Shown piece by piece: positions 8,299-18,180 of a stretch of DNA of 64,000 nucleotides (position 1 is its first letter; each line of letters opens with the position of its first letter). The DNA is taken from contig JAWKLZ010000001.1 in NCBI GenBank assembly GCA_041392475.1, positions 2,790,001 through 2,854,000 of the forward strand, written 5' to 3'. The position numbers and the translations under genes were made by a program. This DNA is from Chitinophagales bacterium (GTDB lineage Bacteria; Bacteroidota; Bacteroidia; Chitinophagales; UBA2359). The notes under the pieces were generated by a model, which was not told the origin of the DNA, did not search any database, and saw only the letters and a program-made list of their open reading frames with translations.

Positions 8299-9132
8299 TC
8301 AATCATCATGGTGGTTAATCCATTCGCTCCATGACCCAATATACAACTTACCATTGCCCAAACCTGCGTGTTTTAGGGCAAGCAAGTTGTGGCAAGCGGT
8401 AACGCCTGAACCACAGTAAAATATTGTATTTTCGGAAGGAATACCTGCCTGCAAATCGTCGAATCGCTGCTGCAATTGAAGTTTGGATAAAAACAAACCA
8501 TCTACTCCCAAATTTTCTGCAAAAGGTGCATTGATAGCAGTGGGTATGTGACCCGCCCGAAAATCAATGGGTTCTACTTCACCTCGATAACGTTCGGCGG
8601 CCCTTGAGTCTATCAGTAAATAGTCGTTGCCTTCCACCGTTTTTTCCACAAAATCCAGTGCGACCATCCGTTCCGCTTGCAGTTTTGGGGTAAATACTCG
8701 ACGCTTTGGAGGTGTAATGATGGCAGTCGTGGGGTAATTTGCAGCCAGCCAATGTTGCCAAGCACCATCCAAAACGGCTACTTTTTCATGTCCTAACCAT
8801 TGCAGCATCCACCACAACCGAGCCGCAATTCCTCCGCCTTTGTCGTCATATACCACTACTTGCGTGTCATTGCTAATACCCCAATTGGAGAACATTTCGA
8901 CTATTTTTTCTGTGCTGGGTAAGGGATGACGACCTGTTTTTTGGGGAATTATGGGTGACGACAGATCTTTGTCTAAGTGTGCATACAAGGCATTTGGAAT
9001 ATGGCTTTGGTGGTAGGCATTTTTACCGTATTCAGTGTCTGCTAATGAGAACCGACAGTCTATAATGACCCAATTTTCATCAGACATATTTGCGTTCAAT
9101 TCTTGGGCGGAAATTAATGTGGAATAGGTCAT
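8299..9132 (-). CDS. Two-domain sulfurtransferase (thiosulfate/3-mercaptopyruvate type)
   Basis: 277 residues, two rhodanese domains. The N-terminal inactive domain (about 1-130) has WVIIDCRFSLAD and the inter-domain-like YDDKGGGIAARLWWMLQWLGH. The C-terminal catalytic domain (about 150-277) carries the loop CGSGVTAC with the persulfide-forming Cys at 240. Known: CGSGVTAC is typical of 3-mercaptopyruvate sulfurtransferases (SseA type), which move sulfur to cyanide or thiols. No signal peptide, so cytoplasmic. It lies 12 bp downstream of an alpha/beta hydrolase gene on the same strand, so the two are likely co-transcribed; the functional link is unclear. Confidence 0.9.
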   Translation of the reverse strand: MTYSTLISAQELNANMSDENWVIIDCRFSLADTEYGKNAYHQSHIPNALYAHLDKDLSSPIIPQKTGRHPLPSTEKIVEMFSNWGISNDTQVVVYDDKGGGIAARLWWMLQWLGHEKVAVLDGAWQHWLAANYPTTAIITPPKRRVFTPKLQAERMVALDFVEKTVEGNDYLLIDSRAAERYRGEVEPIDFRAGHIPTAINAPFAENLGVDGLFLSKLQLQQRFDDLQAGIPSENTIFYCGSGVTACHNLLALKHAGLGNGKLYIGSWSEWINHHDD

Positions 9133-9144
9133 GATTAAATGATT

Positions 9145-10146
9145 TTATTGAGTTTGCAGTAATTTATCCAAAAACTTGAAAGTTTCTTCTCTCACTTGAT
9201 TCAAGTTATTTGATTGTATATCAGACAGCAGTACATGACCATTGGCTTCTGAAAGTGCTATCAATGTTTTCTGGCCTGTGGGTGTAGAAACCGAATCATA
9301 AAATTTCTTGACTCCTTCAATTGAAATGATGTGGTCTCGGTTCACTTCGTCTTTGTCATAATAAGCGACCAAAAGAGGTAATTTAATGTGTTCAAAGACA
9401 GATGGTTTCATCGTTTCGTCCAAAAGATGTTGAACGGCTACCAATCCTTCCAAACGGTATTGCATCGTCCAGTATTTTTCAATATTCGGAGCATCTGTTT
9501 GAATCTTGTGGTACTTGCTTCCAAAAACCTTGCGGGCAATCTGTAAACCCCAAGGATAGGAAAGCAATTTTCCAGACCCATCTGCCAAGCTAATGAGCGG
9601 AGCGTAAAAAAGCAAGGCATCTACATTGGAAGGATTGAAGGCTGCTAAGTAAGCACTGAGAGTTGCACCTGTGGAAGAAGCCATGACAATGGTTTTCTCA
9701 CCAATAAGATTGCCAATAGCAATAGCCTCTTTTACACTCTCTATCAAATCTTTGGGACTTATATCTACAAAACTTTCTTCATTGTCTATACCATGTCCTG
9801 CCAAACGAGTCAGGTACAAATTGTAGCCATAGCGAGCTGCGGTTTCTTGAACAACTGGAGAACCTGCCATTGGGCTGGCCGAAAATCCATGCACAAAAAC
9901 AATACTATAAGACGTTTTGGTGGGTATGGAATCTGCCCAAATTATCCGTGCCTCATTGTCTGGCTTCAATGAAAACGCTGCTTCTTTCTGATGAATATAG
10001 GCCTCTATTTCTGTTAAAGGCATATCCAAAGCTGTTATTTTCGCTTCAATAACAGGGTATTGTGGTTTGGGGCCGAGTAGGAAAACAACTACCAACAAGA
10101 CCAAAATAAGGAGCAATACAAAACGTTTGCGAATCGGAAGTTTCAT
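9145..10146 (-). CDS. Membrane-anchored alpha/beta hydrolase (esterase/lipase-like)
   Basis: 333 residues. An N-terminal hydrophobic segment (about 9-26, VLLLILVLLVVVFLLG) acts as anchor or uncleaved signal, so the catalytic part is probably periplasmic. The fold shows the oxyanion strand SIVFVHGFSASPMAGSPV, the nucleophile elbow MASSTGATLSAY (A-S-S-T-G in place of the usual G-x-S-x-G), an acid near YYDKDEVN and a late SEANGHVLL with the likely catalytic His. Family substrates vary (monoacylglycerol, carboxyl esters); the substrate cannot be assigned. Gene order suggests an operon with the sulfurtransferase. Confidence 0.8.
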   Translation of the reverse strand: MKLPIRKRFVLLLILVLLVVVFLLGPKPQYPVIEAKITALDMPLTEIEAYIHQKEAAFSLKPDNEARIIWADSIPTKTSYSIVFVHGFSASPMAGSPVVQETAARYGYNLYLTRLAGHGIDNEESFVDISPKDLIESVKEAIAIGNLIGEKTIVMASSTGATLSAYLAAFNPSNVDALLFYAPLISLADGSGKLLSYPWGLQIARKVFGSKYHKIQTDAPNIEKYWTMQYRLEGLVAVQHLLDETMKPSVFEHIKLPLLVAYYDKDEVNRDHIISIEGVKKFYDSVSTPTGQKTLIALSEANGHVLLSDIQSNNLNQVREETFKFLDKLLQTQ

Positions 10147-10374
10147 CGAAAATGGCGAATGGTTGAAGAGGTGAAATTACGAATAATCCAATCCCACACA
10201 AAACTTCAAAATAAAAGTACAAACTCAATTTGAAGCATCAAACTCCAAAGACTTCTTACTTCAACAAAAATAGCTGCTCAGCGACAACTCGGCAATTCGA
10301 ATTGTTACTCTCCCTAATATTTTTTATTTTTAGTATTCCAATCAATTTCTCTTCACCTTCAAACACTACTTAAT

Positions 10375-11028
10375 ATGCAATTATACAAATACCCTTCTTT
10401 TTTTATGGTCGGTTTGTTTATTTTATTGGCTTTCACTTCTTGTACCAAAGAAGAATCCATTATTGAAGTAGTTCCTACTCAACTGACTGCAGCAGAGTTC
10501 TTGGCATTGCACGTCAGCCAAGACATTTTATTTCAATACTCTTATGACAATCCTACAATAGGTGTTTCAAATGGATGGTTGATTGACAAAAAAGGAGAGG
10601 TAAAAACGTATGAGTTGAGCAGCATAAACAATTCATCTGATATTACCGACAAAGGATCTTGTACTCGAACTGACTTACTAAATCTGTATGCCTATTCAAA
10701 ACCAAATGGAACAAGTATAGAAGCAGAAGAATTGGTGGCAAAGTACAAACAAATTAGCGATGCTTCTTATGGAATTCTTTCTACCAATCAGTCGGGAAGT
10801 GAGAAAGAAGGAACAAGCACCTTTTACGCCATTCAATACGATTCCAATGGAGAAACATACACCAGCAATACAGGTTGTGGAAATAATTGTGGTAATGGCA
10901 CTACAAAATCTCCTTTCGCTCGTATCATTTTACAACAATCTGGCACCAATAACCGCTACAATCAAAGTACCGCAGCCACTGGTTTGGTGCAATGGCTCAG
11001 CAACATACACGAAACGGTTGTGCATTAA
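10375..11028 (+). CDS. Predicted lipoprotein of unknown function
   Basis: 217 residues. The start is a lipoprotein signal: MQLYKYPSFFMVGLFILLAF followed by TSC, giving lipidated Cys23. The mature part (from TKEESIIEVV) has a segment around GNNCGNGTTKSPFARIIL with two close cysteines and no motif I recognise. It ends 80 bp before the propeller kinase gene, so it may be co-transcribed, and could be an outer-membrane or periplasmic accessory, but this is only positional. The 10147-10374 gap holds a likely divergent promoter region and nothing else. Confidence 0.7.
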   Translation: MQLYKYPSFFMVGLFILLAFTSCTKEESIIEVVPTQLTAAEFLALHVSQDILFQYSYDNPTIGVSNGWLIDKKGEVKTYELSSINNSSDITDKGSCTRTDLLNLYAYSKPNGTSIEAEELVAKYKQISDASYGILSTNQSGSEKEGTSTFYAIQYDSNGETYTSNTGCGNNCGNGTTKSPFARIILQQSGTNNRYNQSTAATGLVQWLSNIHETVVH

Positions 11029-11108
11029 TTGGGAGGACATAAAATTACTCCTCTCCACCCTTTTTATGTAGTGCATTGGTGCATGAAATTGGTGCATCTT
11101 TACCAGTT

Positions 11109-14100
11109 ATGAAATTCAAACTATTTTTCATCGTTATCTGGTGCTTCACAACCTCAAGTCTTTGGGCGCAAGACTACAAAATTGAACATCTTTCACTCGA
11201 AGACGGACTTTCACAAAGCATCGTTTATTCCATCACCCAAGACCACAAAGGTTTTATGTGGTTTGGGACACAAGATGGACTGAACCGCTATGACGGATAT
11301 ACCTTCAAGGTATATAAACCCCAACCTTTTGACAGCACCTCATTGCGAAACAATTCTATAACAGCTGTTTTGACCGACAAAAATGGTCAATTGTGGGTAG
11401 GCACCGCTTGGGGTGGTCTGCATTTGTACGACCCTATCAACGATCACTTCAGAAGATTTTATCACCATCCAATAGACAGTAATACCCTTAATAGCCAGCG
11501 CATTTTGAGTTTACACGAAGGTAAACGTGGAATATGGGTAGGCACTGCAAATGGCTTCAGTTTGATGGAAACAAAAGGCTCAGATTCCAAAAATTATCGA
11601 GTTCGTTTTCAGCGTTTTTTGTACGACTCCAATCAAGAACGGGGTGAAAATCAAAATTTTGTTCGGGCATTGTACGAAGATGCGAGAGGGGATTTGTGGG
11701 TAAATGGTCTCAACAAACTGCTGAAATACGAATTTTCCAAAAGCAACCAATTGAAGGATGCGCCTATCGTTTCTTTTGAATATGATGAGCAAAACCCCAA
11801 CAGTATTTCCTCCTACTACATCAATGATTTTGCTACTGATCAAAACGGAAATTTTTGGATAGCCACTGGCTTTGGGTTGAATAGATACATAGAAGAAAGT
11901 CAAACTTTTGAGCGATTTTACCACGAAACTGAACAGCCCAACAGCTTGCCGAACAATAGAATTAGACGCATCATCTGCGCTTCAAATGGTGATCTATGGA
12001 TTGCAACCAATGGCAATGGAATCAGCTGCATCAAAGCCAATTCTTTACCTACCAAAAACAAGGCAACACAACAATTGAAGTTCAATCATTATACTGCTTT
12101 CGACAAAGACAATTCACTTTCCACCAACTATATAGAAACCATTTTTGAAGACCAACTAAACCAAGGAATAATCTGGGTCGGTACAATGGTTGGCGGATTG
12201 AACAAACTAACTCCCATCACCAAACGCTTCAAAAGCATCCATTTGAAGGAAAGACCTTTCAACCAATGGGTCGAAAATAGTGCTGTTTTTTGCACCTTCA
12301 AAGACCAAAAAGACAGGATTTGGATGGGAACTGAAGACGGACTTTTGGTGTATGATGTAGCAAACGAACAACACCAGCTTCTTTCTGCCAATAAAAAATC
12401 TGACCATTCATTGAAGGAAAACTTTTGCACTACCATTATCAGTGATCAAGCCGACAATTTATGGGTAGGTTCTAATCATGGACTCTACAAAGTAACCGAA
12501 CCTGAACCCAATCAGTTCTCATTCAAGCGTTACCAAACTTCTGAAGACTGCAAAGACCAATCTGCTTCCTGTGTTTATGCTGCTCCAAATGGGTTGTTGT
12601 ATATCGGTACATGGTCAGGTATGAGCGTATTTGACCCCATCAGTGACGAAATACTTGGTTGTCCAATTATACTCGACACTTTGGCATTTGAATCCAAAGG
12701 CTACAAAGTAACCGATTTTTTGCAGGACGAAAGCGGCAATCTTTGGATAGGAACGCTGCAAGGTTTGATTGTGATTGAAGATTTTGAAACAGCTTGGCAC
12801 AATTGTGCCATTCAGCCGAATCTGAAAATATACCACCACAACGAAAACAATCCCAACAGTTTGTGGGACAATTATATTGCCGATTTGGAACAAGATGATG
12901 CAGGTAATATTTGGGCGGCAACAAGTAGTGGAATTGTCAAAATATTACGACAAGGAGAGGATTTACATTTTGGAGCACTGACAGAAAAAGATGGGTTGTC
13001 GAACAACATGGTATATGGCTTTTTGAAAGATCCAAAAACGGGTAATTTCTGGATGAGTAGCAACGGTGGCATCACCAAATTTGATCCCACAGAAAAAACA
13101 TTTGACAATTACACCATGCAAGATGGGCTGCAAAACAATGAGTTCAATGGAGGGGCTTTCACAATGGCTTATGATGGGGAAATGATTTTTGGAGGCATCA
13201 ATGGCATCAGTCGTTTTTATCCCAGTGAAATTCAATACGATACCATCCCTCCAAAAATTTGGATTACCTCCCTAAATTATGACAAAAACAAACAACTCAA
13301 CCTGCTTTACCAACCCAATCAGACCATCAAACTACCTTATGGCAAAAGTCATTTTTCGATGGAATTTATGGCAATAGACTACATCCATCCCAATGAGTGT
13401 CAATATGCTTACCTCCTCGAAGGGTTGCACGAAGATTGGATTTCTGTTGGTACGAATCGCCAAGTAAATTTTTCGGACTTGTCGCCTGGTACATACACTT
13501 TTAGAGTCAAGGCTTGTAATGGAGATGGAATTTGGAACGAGCAAGGAGCAGCCGTCCAAATTGCGATTTTACCTCCATTTTGGATGACAGGATGGTTTTA
13601 TCGGTTGATTGCATTGCTCATTTTAGCGATTTTATGGTATTTGCATCAATCGAGTGTGAAGCGAAAAATTGAGAAAGTGGTGGAAATCGAAAAAATTCGC
13701 AAAAATGCAGCTGCAGATTTTCACGATGAGTTGGGACATAAATTGACGGTTATTTCTTTATTCAGCGAAATTGTGAAAGACAAATTGACAGGAAAGATTG
13801 ATAATGAAGTAAGTCCACATTTGGATAAGGTTATCAAAACCTCCAATGAGTTGTATTTTTCGATGAAAGATTTGTTGTGGGCTTTAGACCCTTCCAAAGA
13901 TTCCATTTACGATTTGGCGATTATGCTCAAAGATTTTGGAGATGAACTTTTCGACAAAACGGGCATACATTTCCACTCCGAAGGCATCCGCCCACTGCTC
14001 AAAACCCGCAAGTTACCAATGCACTACAAACGACATATCGTGTTGATTTTCAAAGAAGCAATGAACAATACACTCAAACATGCCGGCTGTCACAATACCT

Positions 14101-14321
14101 TGCTGGCGTTTGACTACAATGGCAATGGCCATCTGCAAATCTCCTTCAAAGACGATGGTCATGGATTTGAAATTCCAAAGGTGAAGGAAGGAAATGGGCT
14201 ACTCAATATCCAAGATCGAGCCGAGCGCATCAATGCCGATTTAGCGATTCAACCCCATAATCAAGGCACGGCAATTGTCTTACAGTGTGATTTGGATGAA
14301 GATGTGAAGACATATTTCTAA
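11109..14321 (+). CDS. Two-component-regulator-propeller sensor histidine kinase
   Basis: 1070 residues from MKFKLFFIVIWCF (signal peptide ending SLWAQ); the earlier in-frame start at 11076 would spoil the signal. About 14 Reg_prop repeats form a periplasmic seven-bladed double propeller (recurrent motifs such as GFMWFGTQDGLNRYD and GNLWIGTLQGL). A Y_Y_Y immunoglobulin-like domain (near SHFSMEFMAIDY to RVKACNGDG, about 750-820) is followed by one membrane helix (about 826-848), a HisKA_3 dimerisation helix with phosphorylated His872 (DFHDELGHKL), and a HATPase with N-box EAMNNTLKHA and G-box DDGHGFE. It lacks the receiver and AraC domains of hybrid kinases, so it needs a separate NarL/LuxR-type regulator, not present here. 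Confidence 0.92.
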   Translation: MKFKLFFIVIWCFTTSSLWAQDYKIEHLSLEDGLSQSIVYSITQDHKGFMWFGTQDGLNRYDGYTFKVYKPQPFDSTSLRNNSITAVLTDKNGQLWVGTAWGGLHLYDPINDHFRRFYHHPIDSNTLNSQRILSLHEGKRGIWVGTANGFSLMETKGSDSKNYRVRFQRFLYDSNQERGENQNFVRALYEDARGDLWVNGLNKLLKYEFSKSNQLKDAPIVSFEYDEQNPNSISSYYINDFATDQNGNFWIATGFGLNRYIEESQTFERFYHETEQPNSLPNNRIRRIICASNGDLWIATNGNGISCIKANSLPTKNKATQQLKFNHYTAFDKDNSLSTNYIETIFEDQLNQGIIWVGTMVGGLNKLTPITKRFKSIHLKERPFNQWVENSAVFCTFKDQKDRIWMGTEDGLLVYDVANEQHQLLSANKKSDHSLKENFCTTIISDQADNLWVGSNHGLYKVTEPEPNQFSFKRYQTSEDCKDQSASCVYAAPNGLLYIGTWSGMSVFDPISDEILGCPIILDTLAFESKGYKVTDFLQDESGNLWIGTLQGLIVIEDFETAWHNCAIQPNLKIYHHNENNPNSLWDNYIADLEQDDAGNIWAATSSGIVKILRQGEDLHFGALTEKDGLSNNMVYGFLKDPKTGNFWMSSNGGITKFDPTEKTFDNYTMQDGLQNNEFNGGAFTMAYDGEMIFGGINGISRFYPSEIQYDTIPPKIWITSLNYDKNKQLNLLYQPNQTIKLPYGKSHFSMEFMAIDYIHPNECQYAYLLEGLHEDWISVGTNRQVNFSDLSPGTYTFRVKACNGDGIWNEQGAAVQIAILPPFWMTGWFYRLIALLILAILWYLHQSSVKRKIEKVVEIEKIRKNAAADFHDELGHKLTVISLFSEIVKDKLTGKIDNEVSPHLDKVIKTSNELYFSMKDLLWALDPSKDSIYDLAIMLKDFGDELFDKTGIHFHSEGIRPLLKTRKLPMHYKRHIVLIFKEAMNNTLKHAGCHNTLLAFDYNGNGHLQISFKDDGHGFEIPKVKEGNGLLNIQDRAERINADLAIQPHNQGTAIVLQCDLDEDVKTYF

Positions 14322-14338
14322 GAGTGGTTTATTTTGAA

Positions 14339-14371
14339 AGACTACAAAAGTTTTGAAAACTTTTGTAGTCT
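14339..14371. terminator. 33-bp palindrome between convergent genes
   Basis: AGACTACAAAAGTTTT (14339-14354), one G, then the exact complement (14356-14371). It sits between the convergent kinase and response-regulator genes and can act as a bidirectional terminator. Its core ACTTTTGTAGTCT recurs at 29803-29815 and in the 79-bp elements at 42557 and 42832. Confidence 0.65.
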
Positions 14372-14385
14372 GCGTAGGAAAAAAT

Positions 14386-15066
14386 TCACTTCGACACCTT
14401 CAATGCAAAACCCACTCCTCTCCTATTTTCAATTTGCACACTATCATCAGAACTCAAATATTTTCGGAGGCGGCTGATAAAAACGTCCATGCTACGACCC
14501 GCAAAATAATCATTCTCACCCCAAAGTCGCGTCAAAATAGCCTCTCGTGTAACCACTTCATTTCGGTTGTCCCACAAAAGTTGCAGAAGTTTGGCTTCTT
14601 GCAGGGTTAAAGAAAACTCGCCCCTTTCCCCCTTCAATAACAGATTGGTACGATCAAAAGAAAAAACTCCTATTTGTTGCAACACATCCATTTTTGTGCG
14701 GTTGGTACGCCGCAAAATATTTTGAATCCGAAGCACCAATTCGTCAATCTCAAAAGGTTTGGTGATGTAATCATCTGCCCCCAAAGCCAAACCTTTCACC
14801 CGATCCCATTTCTGATTTTTGGCAGTCAGAAAGATAAAAGGTACTTCCTCATCCAAGTTTTTGATGCGTTTCGCAAGATCAAAACCATCCATTTCTGGCA
14901 TCATAATATCCAAAATACAGAGGTCAAACCTATTGGTTTTGAAGCTATTCAGCCCCTCCAAACCATTTCTACAAAGCTCCACTTCAAATTCATGTGCTTC
15001 CAAGTAGTGTTTCATGACATTACCCAAATCGGTATCGTCTTCGACAAGTAATAGATTCTGATTCAT
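14386..15066 (-). CDS. OmpR/PhoB-family response regulator
   Basis: 226 residues. Receiver domain 4-120 with acidic pocket EDD (9-11), phosphoacceptor Asp53 (ILDIMMPEMDG), Thr in FLTAKNQ and Lys in ITKPF. C-terminal winged helix about 130-224 (FSLTLQEAKLLQLLWDNRNE, recognition part SMDVFISRLRKYLSSD). Known: such regulators bind DNA as dimers after phosphorylation by the partner kinase, encoded directly upstream with a 4-bp gap. Resembles RprY of Bacteroidetes. Targets are unknown. Confidence 0.93.
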   Translation of the reverse strand: MNQNLLLVEDDTDLGNVMKHYLEAHEFEVELCRNGLEGLNSFKTNRFDLCILDIMMPEMDGFDLAKRIKNLDEEVPFIFLTAKNQKWDRVKGLALGADDYITKPFEIDELVLRIQNILRRTNRTKMDVLQQIGVFSFDRTNLLLKGERGEFSLTLQEAKLLQLLWDNRNEVVTREAILTRLWGENDYFAGRSMDVFISRLRKYLSSDDSVQIENRRGVGFALKVSK

Positions 15067-15070
15067 CTGT

Positions 15071-16471
15071 TTAGAAATTTTGTCTTGGCAGTTGGATTCT
15101 AAAAATACTTCCTTTCCCTTTTTTGCTCTCTACTTCAATCGTACCCCCATGTGATTCTATGCTTTTGCGGACATAATACAAACCCAAACCCAAGCCCTTT
15201 ACTGTATGTAGATTCCCTTTTTGTCCTCTATAAAATTTGTCAAAAATATGTTGTTGGGTTTCCCTGTCCATTCCCATACCTTTGTCTTCAATACTTATTT
15301 GCAGATATTCGCCATTATCATTCGTTTTGACCCTAATAATAGGGTTTTCTCCGCTGTACTTCAAAGCATTGTCCAAAAGATTGGAGATAACTGTGGTAAG
15401 GTGAAATTTATCTATGTTTATGATGTCTTGATTTGCAGATAAATCGACCTCCAGATCCAAAGGCTTATCGGTTTGCTTCAATTTAAAATCTGCTACAATG
15501 GTTGCCAAAAAACTATTCATTTCCACAGGTTCTTTCTCCAAAGTAGGATTTGTTCGCTCCCAAATGGTCAAATCCAAAACTTGATTGATCAATTTTTGCA
15601 GTCTTTTGGATTGACGATCAATCACTTCCACCATGTTTGCAGCAAGCACAGGGTTGTTAACGATTTTACCATTTTGCAGGCTTTTATTGGCCACAGCAAT
15701 TGTTGCCAAAGGCGTTTTCAACTCATGACTGATATTGTTGATAAAATCACTCTTCATATCCGACATTTTTTTCTGTTTGCGCCAATGATAAATCGTGTAA
15801 ATAAACACCACTAAAATAGTCAGTATGGTCAGTATCGAAAGCGTAAAAATTCCATACATTTCTTTGATTAACAAAGAATTCCTTGCAGGCGTATCTACAT
15901 ACAAGGCATAGTCAATCAAGCATTTATTGCCAACCACAGACCGTGTATCCATGATGTGGTTGTCTGTGCTTAAATCTTGTAAATTACCTAGAAGCAGTAA
16001 GCCTTCTTTGTCCCCTTCTTTTTCAAAAATCACAAGCTCACTTGTTGTACCCAACAAAATCCCTACGTGTCGAACCACTATTTGGTAATCAAAATTAGAT
16101 GAAATATCATTTGTGTATTTGTATCCTGCAAAAAACGCATCTAAATCGTTGTAGTATTTCAAATTCGCTATCAACCGTTGGTAAAACTGCTTTTGCAGCT
16201 TATCCAATTCCTCCTTGGATTGAATTACCGTCAATGCAACGGTAAAATCTGTAGCTATGCTATCTATCAGTGTGTGAGCATCATTGTAAAACACTCCTCC
16301 ACTAATACAATCTTCATAGGCATCAAAAATGGAGTTTCGGTATGTGATAACAAACTCCTTATTCTTCAACTGATACGTGTTTGACACCAAAAAATACTGC
16401 ACTCCCATCAAAGCAATCAATGCTAAAGCTGAGAAAATAATCGCTATTCGTATGTTAGGGCTATTGATCAT
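15071..16471 (-). CDS. Sensor histidine kinase (HisKA type), partner of the OmpR-family regulator
   Basis: 466 residues. Two membrane helices (about 9-29 and 207-228) flank a periplasmic sensor of about 175 residues with no familiar domain. The cytoplasmic part has a HisKA H-box (NNISHELKTPLATI, His249), N-box (VISNLLDNALKY), G1 (EDKGMGMD), F-box (IFDKFYRG) and G2 (GLGLGLYYV). First gene of a two-gene operon with the regulator; RprX-like. The signal is unknown. Confidence 0.93.
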   Translation of the reverse strand: MINSPNIRIAIIFSALALIALMGVQYFLVSNTYQLKNKEFVITYRNSIFDAYEDCISGGVFYNDAHTLIDSIATDFTVALTVIQSKEELDKLQKQFYQRLIANLKYYNDLDAFFAGYKYTNDISSNFDYQIVVRHVGILLGTTSELVIFEKEGDKEGLLLLGNLQDLSTDNHIMDTRSVVGNKCLIDYALYVDTPARNSLLIKEMYGIFTLSILTILTILVVFIYTIYHWRKQKKMSDMKSDFINNISHELKTPLATIAVANKSLQNGKIVNNPVLAANMVEVIDRQSKRLQKLINQVLDLTIWERTNPTLEKEPVEMNSFLATIVADFKLKQTDKPLDLEVDLSANQDIINIDKFHLTTVISNLLDNALKYSGENPIIRVKTNDNGEYLQISIEDKGMGMDRETQQHIFDKFYRGQKGNLHTVKGLGLGLYYVRKSIESHGGTIEVESKKGKGSIFRIQLPRQNF

Positions 16472-16861
16472 AAATAAAAGTAAGCAAGCAATCTACAAAC
16501 TTAATCTAAAAAAACGCTAAAAAATAGATTTTCAAGTCTTTAACAATTCATTAACAAACGAACCATCATTGAATGAAACCTTATAGTCAAGGTTTTCGTA
16601 GGTAGAAATAGGAAATCTTTGTCACAACTCCAATTATTAACATACAAATTCACCCAAAAATATTTCTCTTTAAGCAATCTGTTTGTGCAGCACGCTTAAG
16701 GCACAACAGCGCCGTCATGCGATTGCCTTTGGTAACAATGGCGGTGCTTAATATTACTCCTTCTTTCTTTGGAGAATCATTCATTTTCAACGACAAACGC
16801 CGCAAGTTTAGAGAACTTACGGCGTTTGTCATCTTACAAAGTTATTGAAAGATCAATTGTT
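16472..16861. other. Intergenic region with 17-bp inverted repeat
   Basis: 390 bp. A strong stem-loop at 16792-16830 (GACAAACGCCGCAAGTT pairing with its complement, one mismatch, 5-nt loop) lies just downstream of the minus-strand lectin gene and probably ends or protects its transcript, though no T run follows. The rest (16472-16791) should hold the promoter of the kinase operon; no convincing gene is seen. Confidence 0.5.
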
Positions 16862-18013
16862 TTACTTCAAATTCAACGGAACATTTTCTTGAATATAGAT
16901 TCCCGTTTCGATAGGCACTTCAAAGTTTCCATCTGAACCAAGATACAACAGGTCGAAGGACTTATTATTAAACTTACTCACCTTTATATCATTTGTTTTG
17001 ATGTTAACCAACCCTTCTGACGTTTCAATTGCAAGCAATTTTACCGAAACTTCACTTGGGTTTTGGTTGTTGTTGGTACTACTCACATTGGCCTGAACGT
17101 ATGTACCTCGATGTAACAATTCTTCACCATTGATGACAATTGATTCCAATAGCCTCAACCTGATAGGTTGATCGAAGGCTTCCCAATCTGAAGGAGGTGC
17201 ACTCAATTTTAGTTGTGTACCAGTGAGTAAAGTATTTTTTGGAGCTATCGCTGCGGCAATTTCCACATTGCCGCCTCTAAATGATTCTGCATTCAAAAGA
17301 TTGGGTTGTTTTTGCTGACTTGCTTTTTGTGCTGCATTCGTAGTTCTAACATCACTATTTCCTCTAGTATTGTTTCGAGATGGCGCATTGATACGGCCGT
17401 TTGTTTGCTTATTAGCATCTGCAGCAGTGGAAGAATTTGAAGACTTTCTTCTATTATCCGCCATTTCTGACTGAATCGGGCGAATTTTTGTCAGTTTCCA
17501 AAACTGTCCACTGTATCCTTTTTTTTCTCCCAACAATACAGTGTTTTTACCATCGTTCATCACATCCAATACTTTATTCTCGGTTTGCCACATGGTATAG
17601 AGTTGAAAAAAACCATCATTTGTAGGTACTATCCGCCAATATTGTCCACTGTAATTACCACTTTTAGCTAGTTGAGGGCGGTTGTTTTGACCATCGTTTA
17701 CAATGTCCAAACATTTATCTTCTTTCTGAAAAGCAGTCGTTAGTTTGTACCATCCATCTTGTACAGGAGTCAATTTCCAATATTGACCGCTTACATTTGC
17801 TGTTTTCGCCAATTGAAGTTGGCAGTTACATTTTCCATCATTCACAATATCTAAGGCCAAGTCATCACCTTGCCACATATTGGTGAGCCGATACCAATAA
17901 CTGGGATCTATTGGATTATCATTGTTTTGTGCAACCAATAAACTGGAAAATATACCAAGGCCTAAAGTGAGTAGGGTGAGTAAATGCAAGAAAAAAGAAT
18001 TTGTTAATTTCAT
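16862..18013 (-). CDS. Secreted ricin-type lectin repeat protein with TraM/VirB10-like C-terminal region
   Basis: 383 residues, signal peptide about 1-28 (LGIFSSLLVAQ). Three ricin-B-like repeats (about 35-180), each with YKL- or YRL-type start, a LDIVNDG or LDVMNDG turn and SGQYWKL or SGQFWKL end. A low-complexity linker (about 185-235, rich in N, S, Q) leads to a C-terminal domain with IRLRLLESIVINGEELLHRGTYVQA, which resembles the conjugative TraM/TrbI beta-domain (KLRLL-x-D-x-x-ING pattern). Inferred: carbohydrate-binding surface or periplasmic protein; the C-terminal resemblance is by eye and uncertain. No conjugation genes are nearby. Confidence 0.6.
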   Translation of the reverse strand: MKLTNSFFLHLLTLLTLGLGIFSSLLVAQNNDNPIDPSYWYRLTNMWQGDDLALDIVNDGKCNCQLQLAKTANVSGQYWKLTPVQDGWYKLTTAFQKEDKCLDIVNDGQNNRPQLAKSGNYSGQYWRIVPTNDGFFQLYTMWQTENKVLDVMNDGKNTVLLGEKKGYSGQFWKLTKIRPIQSEMADNRRKSSNSSTAADANKQTNGRINAPSRNNTRGNSDVRTTNAAQKASQQKQPNLLNAESFRGGNVEIAAAIAPKNTLLTGTQLKLSAPPSDWEAFDQPIRLRLLESIVINGEELLHRGTYVQANVSSTNNNQNPSEVSVKLLAIETSEGLVNIKTNDIKVSKFNNKSFDLLYLGSDGNFEVPIETGIYIQENVPLNLK

Positions 18014-18180
18014 GTTTTGTAGGTTTTAATGTTTAATTAAAATTCTCTTGGAGAGAACAAAGGCTTAGGAAGTCCTTTCACGGCATTTGTCAAAGAATCA
18101 TTAAAAGAATAGAGAGCAGAATCAAAGCAGCATATAAACCATTGGCTTTTATGCCTATGTCTTTCATTCTACAACTTCCA

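Noticed and set aside
16650..16832. 60-codon minus-strand ORF between the kinase and lectin genes
   Set aside because: Its first codons come from the 17-bp hairpin, it lacks recognisable motif or leader, and it is only open by chance.
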